A stretch of 64,000 bases of DNA, from NCBI RefSeq assembly GCF_000169175.1, contig NZ_AAWS01000012.1, forward strand, positions 67,001 to 131,000, given 5' to 3'. The position numbers and the translations under genes are program-made. The notes below the pieces were generated by a model. It worked only from the letters and a program-made list of their open reading frames with translations. It did not search any database and had not been told where the DNA came from. Source of the DNA: Microscilla marina ATCC 23134 (GTDB lineage Bacteria > Bacteroidota > Bacteroidia > Cytophagales > Microscillaceae). Below, piece after piece: positions 51,127-60,124 of the stretch (positions are counted from its first letter, which is position 1; each line of letters opens with the position of its first letter).

Positions 51127-53298
51127 TTATACCTTTAGCCCTAAAATAACAATGTCATCAGTTTGGTCGCCTGCCCCTTGCCATTTAGCAAGTGCCTCTT
51201 CAAACCTTTGAACCTGTTCTTCTAAAGGGTACACACTTACCTCTTCAATGAGCGCAATAAAAGTTTTCTTCAAAAACTTTTGTTTTCCATTATTGGGTCC
51301 CCCCAGTTGGTCTTGAAAACCATCAGAAGCCAGGTAAAACTGGTCGCCTTCTTCAAAAGTAATGGTATGTGATTTAAACTCTTTTTTCTTCCGCGAAAGC
51401 GTACTACCTATTGATATATTGGTGCCTTTAAGGTAGGTAATCTCGCCGTTTTTTACATAAAATAAAGGCGTTTTGGCGCCACAAAAAGTAGCTGTTTTGT
51501 TTACCATGTCAAAGTTTAATATCCCCAGATCCATTCCGTCACCATCGCGCCCTTCGTCTTTTACTTGCTCTTTGAGGGTCTCCTTTACTTTTATGTTCAA
51601 CTGGGTCAATATCTCCTTAGGATCAGTAATGTTGTCTTCTTTTACAATTTGGTTGAGCAAAGTATTGCCAATCATAGTCATAAACCCTCCTGGTACCCCG
51701 TGTCCAGTGCAGTCAATGGCCGAAATAATGTAATTGTCACCTTTTTGGGCAAACCAATAAAAATCACCCCCTACAATATCCTTGGGTTTATATAATATAA
51801 AGTGGTCTTTAAAAGCGGCAGTGATCAACTCTTGAGCGGGCAATATGGCCTCTTGGATAGTCAAGGCATACCGTATACTATCAGTAATTTTGGTATGTTG
51901 CCTTTCCATTTCGTGGCGTTGTTGGCTCAGCTGGGCATTTTTTCTGTCCAAAATAGTCTTAGACTCCTCCAGCATTTCATTCTTTCGGTTAATCTCGGTG
52001 ACCTTTTCGCCCAGTAACTTATTTTGTTTACGGTTGCGACGATTGAACATGAAAAAGGCAATGGCTATCAGCAGCAAAATAGTAGCTATAGAACCAAATA
52101 TAAGGTTGTTTCGTTGGCTGCGTGCTTTAGCGGCTTTTTGCTCTAGCTGGAGCGTTTGGGCGTTTTTCTTGGCAAGGTCGCTTTGTATTTTGGCAAGTTT
52201 TAGTTTGTTGTTTACTTCTTCCAATACCTTTTGGCGAATGTTTTCTATACTATCGCCTACCTTTCGGTTGCGGGCAAGGTTAGAAAAAATAGCATCCAGC
52301 TTTCTCTTCAATTCTATCCTTTCTTCGTCGCTTACATTGCCACTATCCAGCTTTTTCTTAATCGCATCAGCTTCTTTTTCCAGTTGGCTTCTTTCGGTGC
52401 TTAAGTTTTTGTTGCGTTCAGCAAGCAAGTTGTTAAACTCATCTACCTTTACAATGAGGCGTTCACCAGAACGAGTGGTTACTACTACTGTATCGCTTAC
52501 GTTACTCAGTGCTTGTTGTACCCTTAGTCTTAAGGCGGCATTCCTTTCATCATACGCCAGGTTTACTACTTGATACCCCAAAAGTTTAAACTCGTTTTTG
52601 GTGCTCAAAGCATACCTAAACTTGATATAACCATTTTGATCAGAGGTATACTCTTTGCCATCCGCAGTCAGCATAAGGTCAGCAATGGGTTTTTTAGTGA
52701 TGTTGTCTATCACATAAGCCACTTTTACCTTGTGCGCAGGCATTTGTTGCAAACGTATGTTAGACAGCCCGTTGCGTTCATAAAATTCAAAATCAGAGCT
52801 TTCAAGCCCAAAACTGTACACAGCGTATTTTTTAGGTGAATTGGGCGAAATATCAGCGGGAAGTTTAATGGTAAATTCGCCTTTTTTGTTGGTGTGAGCA
52901 GGTGCTGCCCTGGTGCCTACCAGCAATACTTCTACATTGGGTACAGGGAGGTTTCCTTTTTTACTGGTCACTTTTCCTTTGATAAGCCCGGTAGTAACCA
53001 TGTGGATGGTAATTTCTCGGCTGGTAGTATCGTACCCCCAGTCTTTAAAAGCAAACCCGTTTTTTACTGCCGTCAATGATTGAGGGTCATCGGTGGTTTT
53101 CATGCTAATAATCAGCTTGCCATCTGGCTTGGTTACAGCAGCATAAAAACTATCTACCAACACTTCTACTTTTGGTATTGGCTGTTCATTCTCATCAAGC
53201 GCAGTAACAAATAACTTGTTGCCTTGAGCAAACCCCTGATGCGAAAATAAGCACAGAATGAGTACACCAAAAAATATGTTTAAATGCTTTAATACCAT
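51127..53298 (-). CDS. SpoIIE-type protein phosphatase with carboxypeptidase-regulatory-like sensor region
   Basis: 723 residues. Signal peptide (about 1-24, '...LFSHQGFAQG'), then a periplasmic region of two Ig-like/carboxypeptidase-regulatory-like domains (about 25-275; 'IPKVEVLVDSFYAAVTKPDG', 'LPVPNVEVLLVGTRAAPAHTNKKGEF'). A long coiled coil (about 290-400) contains a membrane helix near its end ('IFGSIATILLLIAIAFFMF', about 404-422). A cytoplasmic coiled coil leads to SpoIIE/PP2C with 'ALTIQEAILPAQELI', 'DIVGGDFYW', 'DCTGHGVPGGFMTMIG' and 'SDGFQDQLGG'. The catalytic half is closely related to the convergent gene, but the sensor is unrelated. Confidence 0.9.
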   Translation of the reverse strand: MVLKHLNIFFGVLILCLFSHQGFAQGNKLFVTALDENEQPIPKVEVLVDSFYAAVTKPDGKLIISMKTTDDPQSLTAVKNGFAFKDWGYDTTSREITIHMVTTGLIKGKVTSKKGNLPVPNVEVLLVGTRAAPAHTNKKGEFTIKLPADISPNSPKKYAVYSFGLESSDFEFYERNGLSNIRLQQMPAHKVKVAYVIDNITKKPIADLMLTADGKEYTSDQNGYIKFRYALSTKNEFKLLGYQVVNLAYDERNAALRLRVQQALSNVSDTVVVTTRSGERLIVKVDEFNNLLAERNKNLSTERSQLEKEADAIKKKLDSGNVSDEERIELKRKLDAIFSNLARNRKVGDSIENIRQKVLEEVNNKLKLAKIQSDLAKKNAQTLQLEQKAAKARSQRNNLIFGSIATILLLIAIAFFMFNRRNRKQNKLLGEKVTEINRKNEMLEESKTILDRKNAQLSQQRHEMERQHTKITDSIRYALTIQEAILPAQELITAAFKDHFILYKPKDIVGGDFYWFAQKGDNYIISAIDCTGHGVPGGFMTMIGNTLLNQIVKEDNITDPKEILTQLNIKVKETLKEQVKDEGRDGDGMDLGILNFDMVNKTATFCGAKTPLFYVKNGEITYLKGTNISIGSTLSRKKKEFKSHTITFEEGDQFYLASDGFQDQLGGPNNGKQKFLKKTFIALIEEVSVYPLEEQVQRFEEALAKWQGAGDQTDDIVILGLKV

Positions 53299-53580
53299 TG
53301 TTTAGGTAAGTATCTGCCAGTACCTTGATAATAGACTCAACAAGTTACTAAATCCTTGCCAAAATTCGCAAGAGTCTGCGGGGTTTTAATTTGATTTAAA
53401 AATGCCTTACTTGACATTTTTTGTTTCAAAGGTAAAATAAATAATGATGATTGTAGTAGAAGACTAAAAACATTCTTGGAGATAGCGAATGCAAGCAGTA
53501 AAGGTTTTAGGGAGCAACCAACAAAGCATCAGGGTAAAGCCTCTACCCAAAAATAAGTACTTTATTTAATGATTGCTCCC

Positions 53581-55662
53581 TTAGTTTGAACGAGCAGTAG
53601 ATGCCTCACTACTAATGATTTCACATTCAACCCTGCGGTTTCTTGCCCTGCCCTTTTCATTGTCACGTTTATCAATCAGTTTTTGCTCACCCCAAGCCTT
53701 CAGGGTTACCCGATTGGGATTAATATCTCTGCCAATCAAATACTCCATCACTTTACGTGCCCTGTCAGACGACAACTGTTTGTTGCGGGTTTCGGTACCC
53801 GTTTGGTCAGCATGTCCGTTCAGCACCAGGTTAGCGTCTGGGTTAGAAATAAGGTAGCTTACCAGCTTTTCCAAGTCTTTTTCGTGTTCTTTTTTTATGT
53901 TGTCAGACTTATAGTCAAAAAACACCACCACATATACGCGTTGACTTTGCTCCAGCTTTTTCAATGTCATATTCAGTACCTCCTCTTTGGCGCGTATCAA
54001 GTTAGGTACCTGCAAATATTCATTATGGTACATATACCCCTTGCGGGTAATATGCAAAATATACCTTCCTGTAGAGTCTATGGTGCCTATATAGTTGCTG
54101 TTGGTCGTATTCGACATATTTTCAAAAAGCGACAACTCCTGATTAGTTTCTACGTCTACCAGTACTATCTTTGCCCCATCCAGTGGTTTTTTACTGTCCT
54201 TGTCACGAATCATACCCCTAAGAGTAAGCACTGGGCGTTGGTATAGTTTCACTTCTACTGTATCTTTGGTTACCGCCATATAATTTTCTTTGGCTATACC
54301 CACCAAGGTAAGCGGAATACCATTGAACATATAAGGCAAAGGTTTAGTAGCAGAATACAAGTCAAGTTTGCCCAATCCTCCTTTACGATCAGAAGCGTAA
54401 TAAGCAGTTTGTCCGTCAGCCGACAAAATAAAGCAAATATCATCGCCAGTAGAATTAATAGGGTACCCCAGGTTGCGGGCAGGAGTCCAGGAAGCGTCTA
54501 CCCAAGTACTCTCAAAAACATCGTGTTTCCCCATAGTAGAGTGTCCGGTAGAGCTAAAATACAGTGTTTTACCATCTAAACTTATAAAAGGAGACTCTTC
54601 GTTGTATCGGGTGTTGATGGTACTGCCTAAGTTTACAGGACTGCCCCAAGTGCTATCTGCCTGTAACTGCGAACGGTAAATATCAAAGCCTCCATACCCA
54701 CCAGGGCGATTGCTTGAAAAATAAATTGTTTGGGCATCGTGAGCAATTGAAAAAGAGGTTTCCTGGTATTTGCTGTTTATTTTACCTTTTAGTGGCTTGG
54801 GCGAACTCCAGTTTCCATCATTTGCTAAACTTGATACATAAATGTTGCCCTTGCGGTACAAAAACAGCATTTTGCCATCAGGTGAAAACCCCAGACTTGC
54901 GTCATGGGTTTTAGTATTGATCGATTGGCTCAGTTGTTTGGGAGCACTCCATTTGCCATTACTTCTATAGGTAATATAAATATCTTCGTAAGGGTGATGA
55001 TCGTAAGGGTCGTTTTTGCCTCCTGTATTACCCGCCCGGCGTGAGGTAAATAATAAAGTAGTGTCGTTTACCGAAACAATAGGGGCATAGTCTGCTTCGT
55101 CAGAGTTTACGGCAATGCCTAGGTTTTTTACAGGAATGGCAAGCGAGTCTCTGATATACTCCCCGGCAAAATTGCATTCTGTTACCCTTTTGTTGAGCAA
55201 TGCCATAAAATCAGGCAACTTTAGTTCGTCATGCACCATGTGTACAATGTGGTCTTGTTTCTTTTGTGCCAGGTTTTGCTTGGTAAATTGATAATGCATC
55301 AATGCACGCTCTACCGACCCTGTATAATGGTAGGCCTCTGCCATAAAAAAGTCGAGCAGAGGATGGTATTTTTTGTTCAATCTATAGAGTTTCCTAAAGT
55401 AAGTAAGCGCTTGTATTTCTTGTTGCTTTTCGAGGTGGGCTATACCAGCCTTAAAGATCACTTCTTGATTGTTTGCGTCTTTCTTCAGAATTTCTTTGTA
55501 TAGCAATAGTGCCTGGTCGTAATAGTGTGCTTGAAGCCAGGCATCAGCTTTTCGAATAAGTTTATCAAACCTACGCGGGTTAGACGGTTGTGCCCAAAGC
55601 GCAGTAAGTGAAAAACTTACCAGTAAAATACACCCTAATATGTGTATCAAAGTTTTTGACAT
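53581..55662 (-). CDS. PorE-like TPR/PD40/OmpA envelope protein
   Basis: From ATG 55662 (the frame opens at 55725, but MSKTLIHILGCILLVSF is the signal peptide) the product has 693 residues. In order: TPR-like helices (about 28-130), a PD40 beta-propeller (about 190-440; 'ASLGFSPDGKMLFLYRKGNI', 'IYFSSNRPGGYGGFDIYRS', 'LYFSSTGHSTMGKHDVF'), a carboxypeptidase-regulatory-like domain (about 475-550), and an OmpA C-terminal domain (about 580-690; 'NGHADQTGTETRNKQLSSDRA', 'KDNEKGRARNRRVEC'-like end) that anchors to peptidoglycan. This is the architecture of PorE of type IX secretion, but paralogues with other roles are common. Confidence 0.85.
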   Translation of the reverse strand: MSKTLIHILGCILLVSFSLTALWAQPSNPRRFDKLIRKADAWLQAHYYDQALLLYKEILKKDANNQEVIFKAGIAHLEKQQEIQALTYFRKLYRLNKKYHPLLDFFMAEAYHYTGSVERALMHYQFTKQNLAQKKQDHIVHMVHDELKLPDFMALLNKRVTECNFAGEYIRDSLAIPVKNLGIAVNSDEADYAPIVSVNDTTLLFTSRRAGNTGGKNDPYDHHPYEDIYITYRSNGKWSAPKQLSQSINTKTHDASLGFSPDGKMLFLYRKGNIYVSSLANDGNWSSPKPLKGKINSKYQETSFSIAHDAQTIYFSSNRPGGYGGFDIYRSQLQADSTWGSPVNLGSTINTRYNEESPFISLDGKTLYFSSTGHSTMGKHDVFESTWVDASWTPARNLGYPINSTGDDICFILSADGQTAYYASDRKGGLGKLDLYSATKPLPYMFNGIPLTLVGIAKENYMAVTKDTVEVKLYQRPVLTLRGMIRDKDSKKPLDGAKIVLVDVETNQELSLFENMSNTTNSNYIGTIDSTGRYILHITRKGYMYHNEYLQVPNLIRAKEEVLNMTLKKLEQSQRVYVVVFFDYKSDNIKKEHEKDLEKLVSYLISNPDANLVLNGHADQTGTETRNKQLSSDRARKVMEYLIGRDINPNRVTLKAWGEQKLIDKRDNEKGRARNRRVECEIISSEASTARSN

Positions 55663-56060
55663 AAACAATTTAAACAGTGTCTTTTGTATGATTGTTAACT
55701 TCAGTTCAATGTATAAACACAGCAAAACAAGGCTTTAGACCTTATGATATAAGCGTTTGTTTTACTTACGTGGTCACTTAAAGCTAAATACTTGCCAGTT
55801 TTTATCAAGAGTAACTGGCTGGTTCAAATTAAGAAGGTACAGATTGGCATACATAGTAAATGTAAACATTTTAAAACAAACAATCAAGGAGACGTTTTAC
55901 CCCTTGCATAAGTGGTTGCTTAATAACGAATCAACCCTTGTTGCGTTACTTATACCAGCAATAGGAGGTGTTAGAACAAGTGTCAGGTATTGGGCAAGTA
56001 AACCTGTAGCATGGTGGTGGTGTGCGGAGAAATTTAGTTTTGTTTAAATAATTTTTTGTT
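55663..56060. other. Intergenic region, nothing recognised
   Basis: 398 bases between divergent genes. Open frames here have poor composition. No family repeat or strong hairpin is visible. Confidence 0.4.
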
Positions 56061-56390
56061 ATGAAAGGATGGATTATACACGTTCCCTGGATGAAACCCG
56101 CAGGAATGGCTTTGTTTCCCTTTATTTTGGTGCGCGAACGTCGCTTTGAGTTTGACCCTGTATTGCTCAACCATGAGCGTATTCACTTTAGGCAACAAAT
56201 CGAAATGCTCATTATCCCTTTTTACTTACTCTACATTATCAACTATACTGTTAATTACATAAAGTACGGAATACGCTATGAGGCTTATCGCCAAATGTAT
56301 TATGAGCGAGAGGCGTACGCCAACGAAAAAGATATGAATTACCTAAAAACTCGGAAATTTTGGGCTTTTTTGGGGTATATCAAAAAATAA
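56061..56390 (+). CDS. Conserved small protein with an HExxH motif
   Basis: 109 residues. The centre reads 'LNHERIHFRQQIEMLIIPFYLLYIINY': an HExxH zinc-binding motif (HERIH) at the edge of one hydrophobic helix (about 53-72). Downstream, 'YEREAYANEKDMNYLKTRKFWAF' offers acidic residues as a possible third ligand. Similar short proteins with NHERIH...EREAYxxE are, to my memory, frequent in Bacteroidota but uncharacterised. It could be a minimal membrane-associated metallopeptidase. ATG 56061 is the only good start. Confidence 0.7.
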   Translation: MKGWIIHVPWMKPAGMALFPFILVRERRFEFDPVLLNHERIHFRQQIEMLIIPFYLLYIINYTVNYIKYGIRYEAYRQMYYEREAYANEKDMNYLKTRKFWAFLGYIKK

Positions 56391-56396
56391 GTGATG

Positions 56397-56453
56397 CAAT
56401 TCATCTGGAGCAGAGTGCGATTGATAGCCAGAAAACTGACTCCAGATGAATTG
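56397..56453. terminator. Perfect 14-bp inverted repeat between convergent genes
   Basis: CAATTCATCTGGAG (56397-56410) and CTCCAGATGAATTG (56440-56453) are exact reverse complements with a 29-base loop, between the HExxH gene and the minus-strand lipoprotein gene. There is no T-run, so terminator function is only likely by position. Confidence 0.5.
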
Positions 56454-56474
56454 ATTTTGCAAAAGTTTAAGTAC

Positions 56475-56933
56475 TTATGCTGGAGCCAGCATAAAAGTAA
56501 TTGCCTGCCCTTCGAGGTGCATGTCAAAAGTTAACTGGTGAGCACTTAATGCCTTGACATCCATTTTGTTGCCCATTTTTATATCGTCAGAATTGATGGT
56601 AAGCGTTTTTTTATCCTTGCTCAAACGATAAGTTCCAGTGGCGTTTTTGCCAAAGATATTGACGATACATTTGTTGTCTGCTTTAAACTCAAAAGTGGTT
56701 TGTTTGAGCATTTCTATGATGAGTGCCTTACTTCCTCTGTTAAGCATACTTTTGGGAATCAGGTGTGACAACTTATCTGATTGAGAGAGCATAGGTGCCA
56801 GTTTCATCAACGCCTTCACATTGGGTACTTTTACGTCATTTACCTTCCATTTTTGTTGGATAGGGTTTTTAGAACCACAGGCATTCATCAAAAATACCAA
56901 CCCTAACATTATAAGCAAGTATGTTTTTTTCAT
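56475..56933 (-). CDS. Lipocalin-like small lipoprotein
   Basis: 152 residues with a lipoprotein signal (MKKTYLLIMLGLVFLMNAC, Cys19). The mature part starts 'KNPIQQKWKVNDVKVPNVKAL', then has 'TTFEFKADNKCIVNIFGKNATGTYRLSKDKKTLTI' (read in parts), the pattern of lipocalin-like domains in Bacteroidota lipoproteins (W near the start, KxGxY/F beta-strands). No ligand can be inferred. It is probably monocistronic. Confidence 0.7.
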   Translation of the reverse strand: MKKTYLLIMLGLVFLMNACGSKNPIQQKWKVNDVKVPNVKALMKLAPMLSQSDKLSHLIPKSMLNRGSKALIIEMLKQTTFEFKADNKCIVNIFGKNATGTYRLSKDKKTLTINSDDIKMGNKMDVKALSAHQLTFDMHLEGQAITFMLAPA

Positions 56934-57246
56934 AAAATTATAGAGATATGTTTACACAATCGTCCACATTGCTCAGTTCATAGCCGCTTTAGCCAACCCA
57001 GTACTTGTTATATATATTGAAAACTGAGCTTAATGTCGTTAAGCAATGGTTTACCAACGTATTTTTAAGGGCGGTGTTTTTTGCTTCGTGTACCAAAAGC
57101 CTTCAAACAAACATTTTAATTGTAGTGAAGTACTATATAGACAAGCAATCCTCCAACCGAAAAAAGTGGTGCAGCATTGTTTACATAAATGTAAGTATTA
57201 TTCTTAGCTACCCAAGACTACAGCCGCAGTTTATTTGAGTAACAGT
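56934..57246. other. Intergenic region, nothing recognised
   Basis: 313 bases with no convincing gene. A 77-codon frame on the plus strand lacks a protein-like composition. Confidence 0.35.
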
Positions 57247-57996
57247 TTAACGGCGTCGGGTAGGAGAAGTTTTTATGTTTTTATTAGAGGGTGCCTGTGC
57301 CCATCTGCGCAAGCAAAAAAACTGTAGATTGTGTTTGTTGCCAGTAGAAGCAGTAAATCCCCAAATCGCTTTGGTATTACCTTTAAAAATATCCTTGACC
57401 AAATCTCGTTTGCCTCTATGCACCACCACATTGTCTAAGTATACCGTTACCTGTTGGATGGTTGGCTCCCAACGAAACCGGAAGTTATGCAATACACCAT
57501 CTTCGAGGTTAAAGCGGGTATCTTTATTATTCCAGTATTTGGTGTGGTAATTGGTACCATTTTCAAGATAAGCTACATGGTCGCAAGTAGGGTCGTTTTG
57601 GCGGTAGTTTTGGTAAGTGTCAAACTCTACCGCTACCGAAGGAGCAATATAGTTTCCTCCGTAATAACCACGGTTCCAACGCCCATAACCCATACATTCG
57701 CCCCAAGTGCCTATAGCCCTGAAACCCCGTGTATCATTATGAATCACAAAAGTGATCCCATCAGCTCCGTTGTCATTTTTCTTGCCCAGGTATATATCAA
57801 ACTCAATCTCAAAATACTTTGACAAATCAAGTTTGGTTTTACAATAAGCAATGCCTCTTTGGTAAGGTTTATCGGCGGTGAGCATAATACATCCGTTCTC
57901 CATTTTCACGGCATCTTCAATCGTATGAAACTCTTGGGCAAACACCTGATGAGTGAAAAGGAGTAACCCTATCAGGCTAGAAAAAAATGGATACAT
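57247..57996 (-). CDS. Secreted L-type (legume-like) lectin domain protein
   Basis: 249 residues with a signal peptide (about 1-20, ending 'LLFTHQVFAQ'). The body is one L-type lectin jelly roll: 'FEIEFDIYLGKKNDNGADGITFVIHND' (the Asp/Gly pair is the carbohydrate and metal site), 'PSVAVEFDTYQN' (the metal-binding Glu/Asp strand), and 'HNFRFRWEPTIQQVTVYLDNVVV'. The C-terminal strand is 'IWGFTASTGNKHNLQFFCL'. These domains bind glycans at the cell surface. Here the domain stands alone, with a short basic tail (TSPTRRR) and no sorting domain. Confidence 0.87.
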   Translation of the reverse strand: MYPFFSSLIGLLLFTHQVFAQEFHTIEDAVKMENGCIMLTADKPYQRGIAYCKTKLDLSKYFEIEFDIYLGKKNDNGADGITFVIHNDTRGFRAIGTWGECMGYGRWNRGYYGGNYIAPSVAVEFDTYQNYRQNDPTCDHVAYLENGTNYHTKYWNNKDTRFNLEDGVLHNFRFRWEPTIQQVTVYLDNVVVHRGKRDLVKDIFKGNTKAIWGFTASTGNKHNLQFFCLRRWAQAPSNKNIKTSPTRRR

Positions 57997-58220
57997 GGCA
58001 GTAAAATTAGGGAGTGAAAAAGTAAGTCAGGGCAGATTGTACCTCTTGTTCAATATACCTAAATCCAAAGGCATTTCAAACATAAAAACCGCCTTAACAC
58101 CCGATTAACAAAGTATACAAGCCATGTGTTTTGGTCAAAAAAAGAGAGTTGTTTGCTTTCCCTTTCCAAAAGCTTACGATTTAAGGAAAAATAGCGTTAA
58201 TTTAGCAATACTAAACTGCA

Positions 58221-58772
58221 TTGAAATTGAGAACATTTATAGTCAAAATATTAGCGTATCAACGCATTTCACTTATTCAAATCCTTTGCGTAAGTATCTT
58301 ACTTGGTTTTTTTACTATACCTGGAAGGGCGCAAGATATTTACAAGTCGTCAGCTAAAATAGACAAACGAGTGATAGACCGCCTTACTGTATTAAAGTAT
58401 CAATACGAAGTAGAACCCGACGGTACTATTAAGTTTATTTTACCCATCAGCAAAAGTAAGCGATCTCAAACCCTGTACATCAGGTCAGTAACCGATTGGT
58501 ATGATCAACTCGAAATACGTGAAATATACTCTGTCATCTATAAGTCAGACAAACGCCCCCCTGAATACATGTTGGCAAAAGTACTGTTTGACAATAGCCG
58601 TAAAAAACTAGGAGCCTGGGAATTGATCTACGAAGATGCTCAATATCATATATTGTTTAATGCCAAGGTAACAGCCAATGAGTCACCTCAAAACATCAAG
58701 TCTATTATTGATATTGTGGGGGCTGCTGCTGATGGTATGGAGCAGGAATTGTTCATTTCAGACAACTGGTAA
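58221..58772 (+). CDS. Secreted protein of unknown function
   Basis: 183 residues, start TTG 58221 giving MKLRTFIVKIL and a signal-like segment (about 16-37, 'ISLIQILCVSILLGFFTIPGRAQ'). The mature part is beta-rich and charged ('YEVEPDGTIKFILPISKSKRSQTLYIRSVTDW') and ends 'IVGAAADGMEQELFISDNW'. I do not recognise the family. ATG starts further in would lose the signal. It is probably periplasmic or surface-located. Confidence 0.6.
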   Translation: MKLRTFIVKILAYQRISLIQILCVSILLGFFTIPGRAQDIYKSSAKIDKRVIDRLTVLKYQYEVEPDGTIKFILPISKSKRSQTLYIRSVTDWYDQLEIREIYSVIYKSDKRPPEYMLAKVLFDNSRKKLGAWELIYEDAQYHILFNAKVTANESPQNIKSIIDIVGAAADGMEQELFISDNW

Positions 58773-58926
58773 TGATCTCCTTGACTAGCCTTTACTGCTT
58801 AAGTTTGACCCATATCCTACTACGTGCCTTTTACGTTTAAAATGCATAAAAAAAATCCTTTTGCTCACCCTAATTGGAACATCTATTGCCTAGATTCTAA
58901 CCATAATCACATTAAGTTTTAGTACT

Positions 58927-60081
58927 ATGGATGAGCAGGCAAATTTTAGGGACTATTTTCAGGCATTACCTAAAATAAAAAAGTTGCTGGAAAGCAACAA
59001 TGAAGTAAACCTTGAGTTGGCTTTTCAGTTATTACAAGGGCAAGATATTTCTAATAAATTATTGACCCATATTTTTGCGCTCTCTCTGTTCCATAGTGAT
59101 CGTACCATTCGCGAAAAGTCTAAGAAAATGTACAAACACTTGGCGCCTGCTGAGTTTTACCAGGCTACCGAACCCGAGTGGCGCTATTTGTACAGCCATG
59201 TAGACGAAGAAGAAATTTCAGGATTTTTGGACGTGATCAGCGAAAATACCCCCATCGATAAAGTAGAAATGGGTAATACAGTGCTTGAGCTCTTGGGGCG
59301 TGGCATTCGTTTTTGCCTTGAAAATAAAACGGCGCCTCCAGAAGTGATTTTAGAGCCCTATTACCGTGGCAACCAACTATTCCTCAAACATTTTAACCTT
59401 ACCCGACTGCCCAAAGAGATTTGTCTTCTAAAAGGCTTAAAAGTGCTTAACTTGAGCGATAATCAATTGACTAATCTTCCGGCAGAAATTACCGAATTGC
59501 GTGACCTCGAAGAACTCAACCTTCGCAACAATCAGTTGACCGAATTGCCTGACAAAGTCATAGAGCTTACCAACCTGCGTGAACTTTGGTTAGGTACCAA
59601 TCAGTTGGTAGGGCTTCCGCCCGAAATAGGACAACTGTTCTCTTTACAAAACCTTTATTTGTACGATAATCAACTTGAGAACTTGCCTCTGGAGGTAGGA
59701 CAATTGGTGAGTTTACGTAACCTGTATTTAGACAATAATGAATTACTTACTTTGCCAGCTGAAATAGGCAATCTGACCAATCTCCGAGAATTGGTGCTTT
59801 CTTATAATCGTCTTATTACTTTACCTATACGCATAGGAGAACTTGCTCAGTTAGAAGTGCTATACTTGCAAAACAACCAACTTAAAAGATTGCCTGAAGA
59901 AATAGGGTTGCTGCAAAATTTAGAAGAATTGTACATAGAAAATAATCGGATCACCCACTTACCCGAAGAAATAGCACAGCTAAGCCAACTCAAATATTTA
60001 TATGCTCAAAATAATATGTTTTCATCGGGCGAAAAAGAAAAAATAAGAGAACTATTACCCAGCACCGAAATTTATTTTTAG
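58927..60081 (+). CDS. Leucine-rich repeat protein
   Basis: 384 residues, no signal peptide. N-terminal helical domain (about 1-150) homologous to the one at 39715-40602 ('LLTHIFALSLFHSDRTIREKS', 'MGNTVLELLGRGIRFCLENK'). About nine regular 23-residue LRRs follow (about 160-365), e.g. 'LKVLNLSDNQLTNLPAEI', 'LRELWLGTNQLVGLPPEI' and 'LEVLYLQNNQLKRLPEEI'. The C-cap 'NNMFSSGEKEKIRELLPSTEIYF' is also shared. It begins a tight rightward cluster: the membrane protein gene starts 43 bases after its stop. Confidence 0.9.
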   Translation: MDEQANFRDYFQALPKIKKLLESNNEVNLELAFQLLQGQDISNKLLTHIFALSLFHSDRTIREKSKKMYKHLAPAEFYQATEPEWRYLYSHVDEEEISGFLDVISENTPIDKVEMGNTVLELLGRGIRFCLENKTAPPEVILEPYYRGNQLFLKHFNLTRLPKEICLLKGLKVLNLSDNQLTNLPAEITELRDLEELNLRNNQLTELPDKVIELTNLRELWLGTNQLVGLPPEIGQLFSLQNLYLYDNQLENLPLEVGQLVSLRNLYLDNNELLTLPAEIGNLTNLRELVLSYNRLITLPIRIGELAQLEVLYLQNNQLKRLPEEIGLLQNLEELYIENNRITHLPEEIAQLSQLKYLYAQNNMFSSGEKEKIRELLPSTEIYF

Positions 60082-60124
60082 CAATATTTGTGTTCATTGT
60101 ACAATCACTTGTTTTGCAAATACC

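Noticed and set aside
51845-52573. 242-codon plus-strand frame opposite the phosphatase gene
   Set aside because: A shadow of the long coiled-coil coding region; Ser/Leu-rich antisense composition.
55757-56047. 96-codon frame upstream of the HExxH gene
   Set aside because: Odd composition and no motif; probably intergenic.
57005-57238. 77-codon frame between lipoprotein and lectin genes
   Set aside because: AT-driven composition, no motif.
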